This document shows positions 24,366 through 33,238 of a stretch of 64,000 nucleotides of DNA, piece after piece; within the stretch, counting starts at the first letter, position 1; each line of letters opens with the position of its first letter. The stretch spans positions 51,759-115,758 of the forward strand of contig CACWZZ010000013.1 of assembly GCA_902765485.1 (NCBI GenBank), given 5' to 3'. The position numbers and the translations under genes were made by a program. The stretch comes from an uncultured Bacteroidales bacterium. GTDB taxonomy: Bacteria; Bacteroidota; Bacteroidia; Bacteroidales; Paludibacteraceae. The notes beneath the pieces were generated by a model. It did not search any database. It saw only the letters and a list, made by a program, of their open reading frames with translations, and had not been told where the DNA came from.

Positions 24366-26885
24366 TTATTGTCCGATGGTGCCTCCGCCGCCGAGACGGG
24401 ACGATTCATCGAGATCACCCACTTTGCGGTTCTTGTGCTGCTGATACTGGCCGAACATCCATGTCACAGACAGCATCACACGCTGCTGGCGGACGGTATT
24501 CTTGTACCACGAACGGTAGCCCGGCTGCTGACCTAAATCGTCACTTTGGAAACTGAGCGAACGAAGCAGATCCTGCACATTGAGATTGAAAATCAGCCCT
24601 TTCTTCATCCACATCTTACGCACGCCGAAGCTTGCAAAATAAGTACTTCCCGAGCGGTTATAACCCGTGGTCATCGGCGAAGACCAGTTGCCGTCGATCG
24701 TCAGCGTCCAGTCCTGCGGCAAATAAGCAGAGAGCGTGCCTCCCACATAGCCGTAATGGCTCCTATTCTCATACACCGGCGTCCCATACGCATTCTTCTC
24801 GTACGACTTGTTGATGAAATGCAGCCATCCGGCATTGACCGTAAGCGCCAGCCATGCGCCCTGCATCGACTTGGAACCGTCCTCCGCCTTAACATACTTC
24901 GGCACCAGCGGCAACTCCGTCAGCGAGACATTCACGCCATGCGTGGTACATGTACCGAAATTCGACCATTGCGAAAGACCGATTCCGTTCGGCAGGATCG
25001 TCACTTTGGAAGAAAACATATCCTGCGTGTGCGCAAAATTGAAAGTCATATTGAGGTACTGCGTCCAGCTGAAATGCACCTCCACATCGTTGTTAAACTC
25101 CGGCGTCAAGTTGGTGTTTCCTTTCTGAATCGAATAGGCGTCCACGTACGAAGTAAACGGATTCAGCATCCAGTAATTCGGACGTTTGATGCGCCTTGTA
25201 TAACTTGCAGAAACGGCTATCGGCTGCTGCAACTTACCCAGCGGCTTCGTCGTATAGCCGATATAAGCGGTCGGGAACGGGTCAAAATAAGACTTGTTGA
25301 TGACCGAATCCAACCCGTCGTCTTTCCAGTCGCCGTGGGAGAACGTGTATTCGCCGCGCAGACCCAGTTTAACCGACCAATGTTCGCCGAACTGCTTGCC
25401 GACAGAGATATATGCCGCTGCCACGTGCTCGTCATAACGGAAGGCGTTATGATCCGTGGGACGCACTTCTCCATTCCGTGTCGAATCGGTCGTCATGTTA
25501 TTGTCCGTCGAAGATAGCGCATACTTGACACCGGCTTCAATCATGCCTGTTTTCCAGAACTTGGTCTGAAAATCCATCTTCGCAGAATAAATATTGACGA
25601 TCTGCTTGCTTTTAATATCTATCCCAAGCGCGCTAATACCATTAAAAGGCTTGTCGTAACGCGTCTCCTGGAAATTGGAAGAACCATTATTATACCTATT
25701 GTAATCGACATTAACGGTCAACTCGCGCTCCAAGTCCTCCGAGAACGTGTGCGTGTAGTTGAGGTTCGCCGTGTGCTGCGGAGCTTTCAGACGATTCTGC
25801 GAATTGGTCGTACTGTTCGTCGTGTCCCCGCCTTGGATCATATAAGCGGCATTGAGTCCCGGCACGATATGCTGGTCCACGTCCATGAACGGCACTTGGA
25901 GGATAAAACCAAGCGTGTTGAGCGAATCCACATACCAGTCGTTACCGACCTTCAGCATGTAGTACTGGAAATTGATGTTGTAATCCGAATAGGAGTAGTT
26001 CTTTAGCGTCGGCGTTTCGCGCGAAGACTCAAAATCTATATCGTTCTGCGCAAAGACCTGCGTAAACTGACCGAAAGTATAGGTTTTCTCTCCGCGGTAA
26101 TTGAGCATGAGCGAGAACATTTCCTGGTTCAGCCATCGTTTCACATCGCCGAAATACATACCGCCGTAAGCCGCAGAAAGCATTCCGTTCAGACCTTTCA
26201 TCATATTCCTTTTGGTCTTGATATTGATGATTCCGCCTTGACCCGAAGCGTCGTATTTGGCAGAAGGATTCGAGATAATTTCAATCTTCTCTATCGTGTT
26301 TCCGTCTGTTCCGTCCAACATGGCTTTGAGCTGCTGACCGCTGAGGTACGAAGGCTTGCCATCGACATAGATTTCCACCGACTTACCGTTCACGGTAATA
26401 TTTCCGTCCTTGTCGATCCGCACACCCGGCGAACGACGGAGAATATCATTTCCGTTAGAACCAGCAGCCAGCGGCGAAGCAGAGACGTTCACCACCAGCT
26501 TGTCCATCTGCCGCTCAATAAGCGGTTTCTTGGCTTTCACCTCCACCTCTTTGAGCCGTTCGGTCTCTTCCCGCAGCACAAAATCAGGTCCGCCAAACGC
26601 CGTCTGGTAACCGATATACGAAGCCTGGATAATTAGTCCCTTGGTACTTTGTCCCTTGGTACTTAGTCCCTTAGTCACTTCTACTTCGTACTTTCCCTCC
26701 TCATCGGTAATAGCACCGGTTACCAGACTGGAATCCTGCGCCAACACAGAAATCGTCACATACGGCATCGCCTCGCCGCGGCTGTCTACCACAGAGCCTT
26801 TGATCGTCTCTGCAGCACAATAAGAGGAAAAGATGAATGTCAACAACACCCATAACCCTAATTTAGTTGTACCATTTACTGTCAT
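24366..26885 (-). CDS. TonB-dependent outer-membrane receptor (OMP_b-brl_3 type)
   Basis: The 839 residues begin with a signal peptide (to about residue 25, SSYCAAETIKGSV). A carboxypeptidase-regulatory-like domain (GSVVDSRGEAMPYVTISVLA), a plug domain (SPGVRIDKDGNITVNGKSVE) and a beta-barrel that ends in LSVTWMFGQYQQHKN follow. It should import an unknown ligand using the TonB-ExbB-ExbD energy system. It lacks the SusC features and a SusD partner. Repeats of the GGTACTT family are translated as TKGLSTKGQSTKGL at about residues 75-90. The frame extends upstream of 26885, but the ATG there places the signal peptide correctly. Confidence 0.9.
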   Translation of the reverse strand: MTVNGTTKLGLWVLLTFIFSSYCAAETIKGSVVDSRGEAMPYVTISVLAQDSSLVTGAITDEEGKYEVEVTKGLSTKGQSTKGLIIQASYIGYQTAFGGPDFVLREETERLKEVEVKAKKPLIERQMDKLVVNVSASPLAAGSNGNDILRRSPGVRIDKDGNITVNGKSVEIYVDGKPSYLSGQQLKAMLDGTDGNTIEKIEIISNPSAKYDASGQGGIINIKTKRNMMKGLNGMLSAAYGGMYFGDVKRWLNQEMFSLMLNYRGEKTYTFGQFTQVFAQNDIDFESSRETPTLKNYSYSDYNINFQYYMLKVGNDWYVDSLNTLGFILQVPFMDVDQHIVPGLNAAYMIQGGDTTNSTTNSQNRLKAPQHTANLNYTHTFSEDLERELTVNVDYNRYNNGSSNFQETRYDKPFNGISALGIDIKSKQIVNIYSAKMDFQTKFWKTGMIEAGVKYALSSTDNNMTTDSTRNGEVRPTDHNAFRYDEHVAAAYISVGKQFGEHWSVKLGLRGEYTFSHGDWKDDGLDSVINKSYFDPFPTAYIGYTTKPLGKLQQPIAVSASYTRRIKRPNYWMLNPFTSYVDAYSIQKGNTNLTPEFNNDVEVHFSWTQYLNMTFNFAHTQDMFSSKVTILPNGIGLSQWSNFGTCTTHGVNVSLTELPLVPKYVKAEDGSKSMQGAWLALTVNAGWLHFINKSYEKNAYGTPVYENRSHYGYVGGTLSAYLPQDWTLTIDGNWSSPMTTGYNRSGSTYFASFGVRKMWMKKGLIFNLNVQDLLRSLSFQSDDLGQQPGYRSWYKNTVRQQRVMLSVTWMFGQYQQHKNRKVGDLDESSRLGGGGTIGQ
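26634..26694. repeat. short tandem repeat, GGTACTTGGTCACTT family, in coding sequence
   Basis: A degenerate array (CTTGGTACTTTGTCC, CTTGGTACTTAGTCC, CTTAGTCACTT) within the carboxypeptidase-like domain of the TonB-dependent receptor. Confidence 0.88.
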
Positions 26886-26911
26886 AATACTGATTATTTT
26901 ATAATTCGGTG

Positions 26912-26942
26912 CAAAAGTACTGCTTTTCTTGCACCCGGTATA
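26912..26942 (-). promoter_or_regulatory. Probable promoter of the TonB-dependent receptor
   Basis: Minus strand TACTTTTGCACC is a good -7 element. The -33 region reads TTCATATACC, weaker than at other promoters. Confidence 0.6.
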
Positions 26943-26966
26943 TGAAAAAACGGACATTATATGTTT

Positions 26967-27827
26967 TTATGCAAAAAAGACAGAAAAATCTTCCGTCAAA
27001 GGAATTCCGAGCATTCGGAACTGCCTGGGAGAGACACACCCCATCTGCTGAAACTCCAACGCAGCGTGACTCAAATCATAGTAACCATGCTCCAAAACCA
27101 TAGCCAGCAAATCAATCGGTTTGCCTTGCGCTGCCCGAATCTGCATGTCCTGTATGGTTCGGTGAAAACGCCTTAGGCGCACAAATTGCTTCGGCGGAAT
27201 ACCCACATAATTACGAAAAACCCGCAGAAACTGCCGCTCTCCCAGACAAGCCACAGAAGCCATTTCTGCCGCAGAGATATTTCCTTTCGCTTCATCGCAA
27301 GCAGCAATCACTTTCCTGATTCGCGCATAGTTGGCGTCTTCCTTTACGGGAATACGTCCCAAGAAAAAAGCGTCCAGCTGCGCCGCAATATCTTCCGCCT
27401 TGGGTGTTGATTTGAAGATCTGATCCAAGTAGCCCAAGCCTTCATCGCCGGACTCGCTTGCTTTCAGGACTTTGCCGGATAATTGCTGCAGGTCCGCTCC
27501 TATTAACCCATGCATGCCTCCGGGCTCAAAATCCACCATCATTCCTTCGAACCAGCCGCTGAGAGTTGTTAATCCCAACATAGTCTGATTTGCTCCGAGC
27601 AATAGTAGCTCGTCAGACTGCGTTCCACCAATCTCCACTACAACATTCCGGACAAAAATCAAACTGCCGTAGTTGGGTAACAGCGGCTGCACATGCTTCC
27701 CATTCACAAACCGCGGATCGTCCGCAGGAGGTGTCATCGTGTCCGTCGAACCCTCCGCGCGCACAAACACATAGCGAAATATATACGGTCGCAATGATTC
27801 GGAAGGAGAAAGAATCTTAAAAATCAT
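26967..27827 (-). CDS. AraC family transcriptional regulator
   Basis: The C-terminal third (about residues 170-275) has the two-helix-turn-helix AraC domain: ISAAEMASVACLGERQFLRV and FVRLRRFHRTIQDM, with the typical YDLSHAALEFQQMGCVSPRQ near the end. The N-terminal sensor domain begins PSESLRPYIFRYVFVR, as in many Bacteroidetes regulators of unknown ligand. Its ATG overlaps the stop of the sensor kinase gene (ATGA), so both come from one transcript. The receptor gene downstream is a possible target. Confidence 0.9.
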   Translation of the reverse strand: MIFKILSPSESLRPYIFRYVFVRAEGSTDTMTPPADDPRFVNGKHVQPLLPNYGSLIFVRNVVVEIGGTQSDELLLLGANQTMLGLTTLSGWFEGMMVDFEPGGMHGLIGADLQQLSGKVLKASESGDEGLGYLDQIFKSTPKAEDIAAQLDAFFLGRIPVKEDANYARIRKVIAACDEAKGNISAAEMASVACLGERQFLRVFRNYVGIPPKQFVRLRRFHRTIQDMQIRAAQGKPIDLLAMVLEHGYYDLSHAALEFQQMGCVSPRQFRMLGIPLTEDFSVFFA

Positions 27828-29263
27828 TTTTTGCGCAGATAGATAAAGAAAGTGGTGCCTTTGGACGAAGTGGCGAACTCGATCCGTCCGCCGGAACCTT
27901 CCACAATATGCTTCGAGATAGCCAAACCAAGTCCGTTTCCGTTGGACTTGGTGGTGAAGTTCGGCTGGAAAATACGCGCCTGAATATCCTTCGGTATTCC
28001 TGTTCCGTCGTCGGAAATGGAGATTTGCACTTCGCGATCCGAATAAGCGGCATTGAGCACCACGATGATATCCGTCGGCGAAGCCTGCAAGGCATTGCGG
28101 ATGATATTGACGAAAACCTGACTGATCTGCTCTCTGTCCGCACGTACCATGACGCCGGAGTCTGCCCCCACATACCGCACAGGGATCTGTTCGTCATTCG
28201 CGCGCTGGAGAGTAATGACATTCGACAGTTTCTCGGCGATATCCACCTCGGTAGTAATGACCTCCGGCTGTTTGGCAAAAGCCGAGAATGACTGCGCGAT
28301 ATGCGCCAGATTATCAATCTCTGCAATCAGCATCTTGGTCGTCTTGTCGAAATACTCGTCGAATCCCTCTTTGCCACGTTTGAGTTGCAGTTTCTGAACC
28401 GACAATTTCATCGGCGTCAGCGGGTTATTGATCTCATGCGCAATTTGGCGTGCCATCGTTCGCCAAGCTCCTTCGCGCTCCGCGCGAGCCAGCTGTTCCG
28501 CACTCTCTTCTACCCGATCGACCAGCATGTTATAGCGTTCAACAAGTGCACCCAACTCATCGTGATACGGATACTCGATATGATTGTCCCGTCCGCCGAT
28601 CTCAAACTGGCGCATTTTGTCCGTCAACATGGAGATCGGAGCGGTCATCGACCGCGTGGCGAAATAAGAGACCAGCAGCGAGAACAGAAGCGCTAACAGG
28701 AACGCCGGAATAAGGCGTTTGAGCAAGGATTGTACCTCCGCTTGGCGAGTCTGTTCGCTCAAAAAATAAGGAACCGCAATATACCCGATCGTCACAAAAG
28801 CACCATTATGAAACGGCAAATAGGCGATAAGATACGGTTCATCCTTGATCTGCTCATAGAATAGCGCGATATGGTCGTCGCTGAAGAAAGGCTTGCTGGG
28901 ATTCATGTTCCGCGACAGGATGCCGCCGTCGAAGAGTTGCGGAGAGGAAGAAGCCAATAATTCGCCATTCAGCGCATAGACATGAATATCCTGCTGCATA
29001 TCGATACTCAGATCGCGCAAGTCTATCGTTAAACCGTCCGCCTGCAACGGAGTCAGCGTCACATCCCAATAATAAAGCGACCGCAAATACGACTGGATAT
29101 ACTCCGCGCGAGTGATCAGATCACGACGCTGTTGCGCCTCAACGCTGGCATGAACATAGAGAATGGACATGACCAACATGAAGATGAAAATCACCGACAC
29201 GCAAGCCAACACCACCACCATGATTCGCGATGTGATCGGTATATTTCGCAAAGATTTTTTCAT
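27824..29263 (-). CDS. NtrY-like membrane sensor histidine kinase
   Basis: Residues 12-38 form a membrane helix, a periplasmic sensor of about 150 residues follows, and a second helix near 195-215 leads to a HAMP linker. The HisKA motif IAHEINNPLTPMKLS is of the NtrY type. The ATPase domain has NIIRNALQAS, DDGTGIP and GNGLGLAISKHIVEGSGG. No response regulator is encoded nearby; the gene is followed by an AraC regulator with a four-base overlap. The ATG at 29263 (MKKSLRNIPITSRI) is preferred over longer upstream starts because the promoter lies between. Confidence 0.9.
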   Translation of the reverse strand: MKKSLRNIPITSRIMVVVLACVSVIFIFMLVMSILYVHASVEAQQRRDLITRAEYIQSYLRSLYYWDVTLTPLQADGLTIDLRDLSIDMQQDIHVYALNGELLASSSPQLFDGGILSRNMNPSKPFFSDDHIALFYEQIKDEPYLIAYLPFHNGAFVTIGYIAVPYFLSEQTRQAEVQSLLKRLIPAFLLALLFSLLVSYFATRSMTAPISMLTDKMRQFEIGGRDNHIEYPYHDELGALVERYNMLVDRVEESAEQLARAEREGAWRTMARQIAHEINNPLTPMKLSVQKLQLKRGKEGFDEYFDKTTKMLIAEIDNLAHIAQSFSAFAKQPEVITTEVDIAEKLSNVITLQRANDEQIPVRYVGADSGVMVRADREQISQVFVNIIRNALQASPTDIIVVLNAAYSDREVQISISDDGTGIPKDIQARIFQPNFTTKSNGNGLGLAISKHIVEGSGGRIEFATSSKGTTFFIYLRKK

Positions 29264-29293
29264 CTGAACGAGCGAACAAACATTTTTCGCTTG

Positions 29294-29323
29294 CAAAATT
29301 ACAACATTTTTTGCACATGTCAA
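29294..29323 (-). promoter_or_regulatory. Promoter of the sensor kinase operon
   Basis: Minus strand TTGACATGTGC followed by TTGTAATTTTGC. It overlaps the divergent plus promoter at 29311, with both -33 elements sharing the ACATGT core. Confidence 0.75.
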
Positions 29324-29341
29324 AATTATTTTGTACCTTTG
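29311..29341 (+). promoter_or_regulatory. Promoter of the DsbD-like gene
   Basis: TTGCACATGTC followed by TTGTACCTTTGCACG, about 30 bases before the ATG at 29371. Confidence 0.82.
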
Positions 29342-29370
29342 CACGCTTTTTTAGCAAAAATACACACATT

Positions 29371-30102
29371 ATGGTACAAATTTTAACAGCTTTTGTATTA
29401 GGATTGCTCACAATATTGGACCCTTGCACGCTGGTGACAAGTATTACCGCCATCAGTTATATCGACAAGGAGATCAATAATAAACGCAAGGTATTGAGCA
29501 ACGGCGCGATGTTTGTGCTGGGCAAACTGGCGACGTACGTTCTGCTCAGTATTCCTTTCCTAATGGGTGCGCAGACCGATGGTATTCAGCATGTGCTGAG
29601 TCATTGGGGCGAACCGATCTTAGCGGGTTTCATGCTCGTCTGCGGTATTGTGCTGCTCTTCAGCGGACATCACCACCACACCCACGACCATGGTATCAGC
29701 AAATTCCTCCAAAACGCGGACTCCAATGCCAGCTGGCTATGGTCTTTCATCCTTGGTATCTTCTTCGCCATCGCTTTCTGTCCGCATCGTTTGGTCTATT
29801 TCCTGACCATGATAGATATCACTCTGACGCTGCCGAACACATGGAATTGGCTCATGCCGGTGATTTTCGGTCTCGGAACAGGTCTGCCAATCATGCTCAT
29901 CGCGTGGCTGGTCAGCTACAGCGCAGTCAGCATCGGCAATCTGACCCAGAAAATGACCCATTTTGAGAAATGGTTCCGACATATTTGCGCCGTCCTTTTC
30001 ATCGGAATAGGTATCTATCTGTGTATCCACTGCGTGATCGAAGCGCACGAACACGAACACGGAGACTGCTGCCACCATGAGCATACAGAATTGGTAAAAT
30101 AA
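29371..30102 (+). CDS. DsbD/CcdA-like membrane protein with His-rich ends (ArsG-type)
   Basis: About 243 residues with six membrane helices in the thiol-transport (cytochrome c biogenesis, DsbD-like) pattern. Conserved Cys residues are in LDPCTL (residue 19) and AFCPHR (137), the positions used for disulfide transfer in the superfamily. Bacteroidetes relatives are often named aromatic arsenical permease ArsG, but this is not proven. The loop HHHHTHDHG (100-108) and the tail HEHEHGDCCHHEH suggest binding of a metal ion. No thioredoxin-like partner is encoded next to it. Confidence 0.75.
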   Translation: MVQILTAFVLGLLTILDPCTLVTSITAISYIDKEINNKRKVLSNGAMFVLGKLATYVLLSIPFLMGAQTDGIQHVLSHWGEPILAGFMLVCGIVLLFSGHHHHTHDHGISKFLQNADSNASWLWSFILGIFFAIAFCPHRLVYFLTMIDITLTLPNTWNWLMPVIFGLGTGLPIMLIAWLVSYSAVSIGNLTQKMTHFEKWFRHICAVLFIGIGIYLCIHCVIEAHEHEHGDCCHHEHTELVK

Positions 30103-30137
30103 CCAAATCGCCCAATCGTAAATCGTCCAATCGTCAA
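30097..30137. repeat. short tandem repeat, CCAATCGTAAATCGT family
   Basis: CCAAATCGCCCAATCGTAAA and TCGTCCAATCGTCAATG fill the gap before trmN6. Confidence 0.75.
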
Positions 30138-30985
30138 TGAACTTGGGGTTTCAGTTCAAGCAATTCTTCGTCCGGCACGACCGTTGTGCAATGAAAGTGG
30201 GCACCGACGGGGTGTTGTTGGGCTGCTGGAGTGGCTATGATGCAGCCGCTGCCGGGTCGCCTACAATACCACATCGTTACCACTACGCAAGGTGCCTTGA
30301 CATTGGCTCCGGTTCCGGCTTAATCGCGCTCATGCTCGCTCAGCGTTTTCCCGACGCGCTTATTGACGCTATCGACATAGACAAAGCCGCCGTAGAGCAA
30401 GCCGCAGAGAATTTCGCCGCCTCACCTTGGTCCGACCGCCTGCATGCTTACTGCGCCAAACTGCAAGAGTGGCAAAGTCATTCAGTCCCCTCCCTTGAGC
30501 GGGTGAAGAGCTCTGCTCGATCGGACGCCCGGTGGTCGTCCGTAGAACAACCTAGGGAGGGGTTCTACTCCCTCATCGTCTCCAACCCGCCTTATTTCCA
30601 AAACAGTCTAAAAAATCCGGACAAAGGGCGGCAGACCGCACGCCACACAGACACATTGAGTTTCAGCGAGTTAATCCATCATAGCACACGCCTCTTATCC
30701 GAAAATGGTATTCTGGCACTTATCCTGCCTGCCGAAGCCGAATCGGAAGTGTGCGAATTAGCGCAGGCAGAAGGGCTGTCTCTCACGCGCATAACACGCG
30801 TATATAGTAAGGAGTCCAAACCCGCGCGGAGAGTTCTATTAGCCTTCGAGAAATCGAAATCTCGAAATACCGATATATCGACATCTCGAAATACCGCTCC
30901 CGTTGAAGACACCCTCGTCCTCGAAGACGAAAAAGGCGGCCGTTCAGCCGCCTATCGGGAATTAACAAAGGACTTCTACCTATAG
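30137..30985 (+). CDS. trmN6: tRNA1(Val) (adenine37-N6)-methyltransferase with two repeat insertions
   Basis: A class I SAM-dependent methyltransferase for A37 of valine tRNA (YfiC family). The start FQFKQFFVRHDRCAMKVGTD is typical, CLDIGSGSGLIALMLA (53-68) binds SAM, and NPPYF (150-154) is the catalytic motif. At 282 residues it is about 40 longer than relatives. The excess is at 117-142 (VPSLERVKSSARSDARWSSV, a copy of the GC-rich palindrome family) and at about 236-253 (KSRNTDISTSRNTAP, from the TCGAAAT repeat family). Both fall outside the core motifs. Confidence 0.88.
   Translation: MNLGFQFKQFFVRHDRCAMKVGTDGVLLGCWSGYDAAAAGSPTIPHRYHYARCLDIGSGSGLIALMLAQRFPDALIDAIDIDKAAVEQAAENFAASPWSDRLHAYCAKLQEWQSHSVPSLERVKSSARSDARWSSVEQPREGFYSLIVSNPPYFQNSLKNPDKGRQTARHTDTLSFSELIHHSTRLLSENGILALILPAEAESEVCELAQAEGLSLTRITRVYSKESKPARRVLLAFEKSKSRNTDISTSRNTAPVEDTLVLEDEKGGRSAAYRELTKDFYL
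30482..30573. repeat. GC-rich palindrome element, CCCTCC/GGAGGG family, in coding sequence
   Basis: CCCTCCCTTGAGCGGGTGAA at the left and CCTAGGGAGGGG at the right form an inverted repeat around a central part with its own GACGCCCGGTGGTCGTCC hairpin. It is translated as an extra 26-residue segment of TrmN6. Confidence 0.75.
30849..30898. repeat. short tandem repeat, TCGAAAT family, in coding sequence
   Basis: GAAATCGAAATCTCGAAATA, CCGATATATCGACATC and TCGAAATACCG are translated near the TrmN6 C-terminus. Confidence 0.85.
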
Positions 30986-30998
30986 GCGGAAGTCCTTT
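30967..30998 (+). terminator. Hairpin at the trmN6/rny convergent boundary
   Basis: AAAGGACTTC (30967-30976) pairs perfectly with GAAGTCCTTT (30989-30998) across the trmN6 stop codon. The AAA/TTT flanks let it work in both directions, though the T run is short. Confidence 0.65.
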
Positions 30999-31021
30999 CT
31001 GTATCAGCCATGCATGGCTGA

Positions 31022-32554
31022 TTATTTGGCTACATTGATCGCACGCACCTCGCGGATGACGGTCACTTTGATCTGACCCGGATACGTCATCTCGTCTTGG
31101 ATACGTTTCGCGAGATCGAACGACAGCAACTCCACATCCTTGTCGGACACTTTGTCGGCTCCCACGATCACGCGCAACTCACGACCGGCTTGCAGCGCAT
31201 ATGTTTTGACAACACCGGGGAACGACATAGCGAGGTTCTCCAGGTCATTCAGTCGCTTCACATAACTCTCGACGATCTCTCGACGAGCTCCCGGACGGGC
31301 ACCTGAGATCGCATCGCAAGCCTGTACGATCGGTGCAATCAGCGTCTTCATCTCGCACTCGTCATGGTGAGCACCTACCGCATTGCAGATATCCGGTTTC
31401 TCACCGTATTTCTCGCAAAGCTTCATACCCAACTCTGCGTGCGGCAGCTCGACATCGTCATCCGCCACTTTACCGATATCGTGCAATAATCCGGCGCGCT
31501 TAGCCGCCTTGACGTTCAGACCCAACTCACCAGCCATAGCGGCACAGAGATTCGCGGTCTCGCGGGCGTGCTGCAGCAAGTTCTGGCCATACGAAGAACG
31601 ATATTTCATCTTTCCTACCAAGCGGATCAATTCCGGATGCAGACCGTGGACACCAAGGTCGATCGTAGTACGTTTACCTGTCTCGACGATCTCTTCCTCC
31701 ACCTGCTTGGTCACTTTAGCTACCACTTCCTCGATACGCGCAGGATGGATACGTCCGTCCTGAACCAGCTGGTGCAACGACAGACGCGCGATCTCGCGAC
31801 GTACCGGGTCGAACGCAGAAAGGGTGATCGCCTCCGGCGTATCGTCCACAACGATCTCCACACCCGTAGCGGCCTCCAGCGCGCGGATATTACGTCCCTC
31901 ACGACCGATGATACGACCTTTCACTTCGTCGTTCTCGATATGGAAGACAGACACCGTGCTCTCGGCTGCGGTCTCCGAAGCCACACGCTGGATGGTCTGA
32001 ATAATGATTTTCTTTGCTTCTTTGTTTGCCTCCAGACGCGCATTGTCCATGATCTCGTTCACATAAGACATGGCTGCAGTCTTGGCTTCGTCTTTCAAAG
32101 CCTCTACCAACTGCACTTTCGCTTCCTCGGCACTCATGCCGCTCAGTTGCTCTAACTGACGTTGTGCCTCATGGTGCATTTTCTCGATCTCCTGCTGACG
32201 ATAATCCAACGCCTGCTGACGCTGCTCTATCACCTGCATCTTCTGATTCGTCTCATTGAGGGTCCGTTGAATCTCGCCTTGACGCTGGTTCAACTGCTGC
32301 TCGCGCTGCTGTAAACGTTGCTCTTGCTGTTGTATACGTTTCTCCTGCTCGCGCACGGCATTGTCGTGCTCCAGTTTCAGGGCGATAAATTTCTCCTTCG
32401 CCTCAACAATCTTGTTTTTCTTCACCACCTCTGCTTCTTCGGTCGCCTTCTTTATTATGTTGGCAGCCGCGACGCGGGAGATGAGGTAGTAGATCCCTGC
32501 TCCGAGAAGGAGTCCCACTACGGCACTAATAATAAGTAAGATTGCTGTATTCAT
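31022..32554 (-). CDS. rny: Ribonuclease Y
   Basis: An endoribonuclease that starts mRNA decay. The 510 residues have an N-terminal membrane helix ([20 protein letters not shown]), a long coiled coil rich in Gln, Glu and Arg (about 40-190), a KH domain with [15 protein letters not shown], and an HD domain with LLHDIGK and the metal-binding residues of GAHHDE. Length and order equal the family. It is the last gene of a minus-strand group with zapA and a coiled-coil protein. Confidence 0.96.
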   Translation of the reverse strand: MNTAILLIISAVVGLLLGAGIYYLISRVAAANIIKKATEEAEVVKKNKIVEAKEKFIALKLEHDNAVREQEKRIQQQEQRLQQREQQLNQRQGEIQRTLNETNQKMQVIEQRQQALDYRQQEIEKMHHEAQRQLEQLSGMSAEEAKVQLVEALKDEAKTAAMSYVNEIMDNARLEANKEAKKIIIQTIQRVASETAAESTVSVFHIENDEVKGRIIGREGRNIRALEAATGVEIVVDDTPEAITLSAFDPVRREIARLSLHQLVQDGRIHPARIEEVVAKVTKQVEEEIVETGKRTTIDLGVHGLHPELIRLVGKMKYRSSYGQNLLQHARETANLCAAMAGELGLNVKAAKRAGLLHDIGKVADDDVELPHAELGMKLCEKYGEKPDICNAVGAHHDECEMKTLIAPIVQACDAISGARPGARREIVESYVKRLNDLENLAMSFPGVVKTYALQAGRELRVIVGADKVSDKDVELLSFDLAKRIQDEMTYPGQIKVTVIREVRAINVAK

Positions 32555-32588
32555 GTAATGTATTTGTTGTTTTGTTATTAATTATAGT

Positions 32589-32900
32589 TCACTCGTTCAC
32601 TCCCTTTTCATGAGAAGTCAGGTAAGGTCTAATCTCTTCATTCAGTTTCTTCAATTCTCTCTCCACGGGTTCCAAACTTTTCTCCCGTGCGTCGGATTGT
32701 AACGCCACTGCTACTTCGAGCGCCGTGTACATCCATAATTGTTCCGCCGAAGCATTGGGACGCAATTTCAGATAGTACTGATACCGCCTGTTCAGCAACT
32801 CCGCCGCGTTGCGGTAGTTCGGCTCCGCCTCGCGTGGCACATCCAATCCCACCGTGTGGGCATCCAGATGCAGGTTGATATGTTGCTTGTCTGATAACAA
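32589..32900 (-). CDS. zapA: Cell division protein ZapA
   Basis: The 103 residues match the short Bacteroidetes ZapA family, which bundles FtsZ filaments at the division site. There is a beta-strand start (KQHINLHLDAHTVGLDVPRE), a helix with YRNAAELLNRRYQYY, and a second helix with QLWMYTALEVAVALQ followed by a C-terminal coiled coil. The start is a TTG at 32900; no ATG fits. The order coiled-coil protein, zapA, rny is common in Bacteroidales. Confidence 0.88.
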   Translation of the reverse strand: MLSDKQHINLHLDAHTVGLDVPREAEPNYRNAAELLNRRYQYYLKLRPNASAEQLWMYTALEVAVALQSDAREKSLEPVERELKKLNEEIRPYLTSHEKGVNE

Positions 32901-32930
32901 TTCTTCAAATCTTCAAATTATCCAATTAGC
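32901..32930. repeat. short tandem repeat, CTTCAAAT family
   Basis: AATTCTTCAAATCTTCAAAT followed by TATCCAATT, between zapA and the coiled-coil gene. Confidence 0.65.
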
Positions 32931-33201
32931 GCTTCAGCGCGCTTATTGCTCGGTCCACTTGCGCTATCAGCGCGTTTATTCGCTTCGTCGCTTCTTCAGT
33001 TCCCTCTGCCGCCGTCATGGCGTTCGCGGTGGCCAGCCGACGATTCTGTTGCTGCAACTCCAGCAACTCGCTGTGCGTGCGGATCAGTTCCCCCCGCTGC
33101 CGCTCTATGTCCTCGCGCAAACGTACATTCTCTTGCTGCAACGCCTGATAGCGCTCCAGCAACAGATGTACGTTTTGCGAAAGATCATTGAGAGCCTGCA
33201 T
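32926..33201 (-). CDS. Small coiled-coil protein, possibly ZapB-like
   Basis: The 91 residues are almost entirely coiled coil with heptad Leu and Gln residues (LSQNVHLLLERYQALQQENV, LREDIERQRGELIRTHSELL). The position directly upstream of zapA and the size suggest a division-ring accessory protein, but the sequence alone does not prove a ZapB relationship. Confidence 0.72.
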   Translation of the reverse strand: MQALNDLSQNVHLLLERYQALQQENVRLREDIERQRGELIRTHSELLELQQQNRRLATANAMTAAEGTEEATKRINALIAQVDRAISALKR

Positions 33202-33238
33202 GACTTGGTACTTGGTACTTAGTCCCTTAGTACTTAGA
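33202..33238. repeat. short tandem repeat, GGTACTTGGTCACTT family
   Basis: GACTTGGTACTTGGTACTTA and GTCCCTTAGTACTTAG fill the gap and touch the last codon of the DUF3078 gene. Confidence 0.85.
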
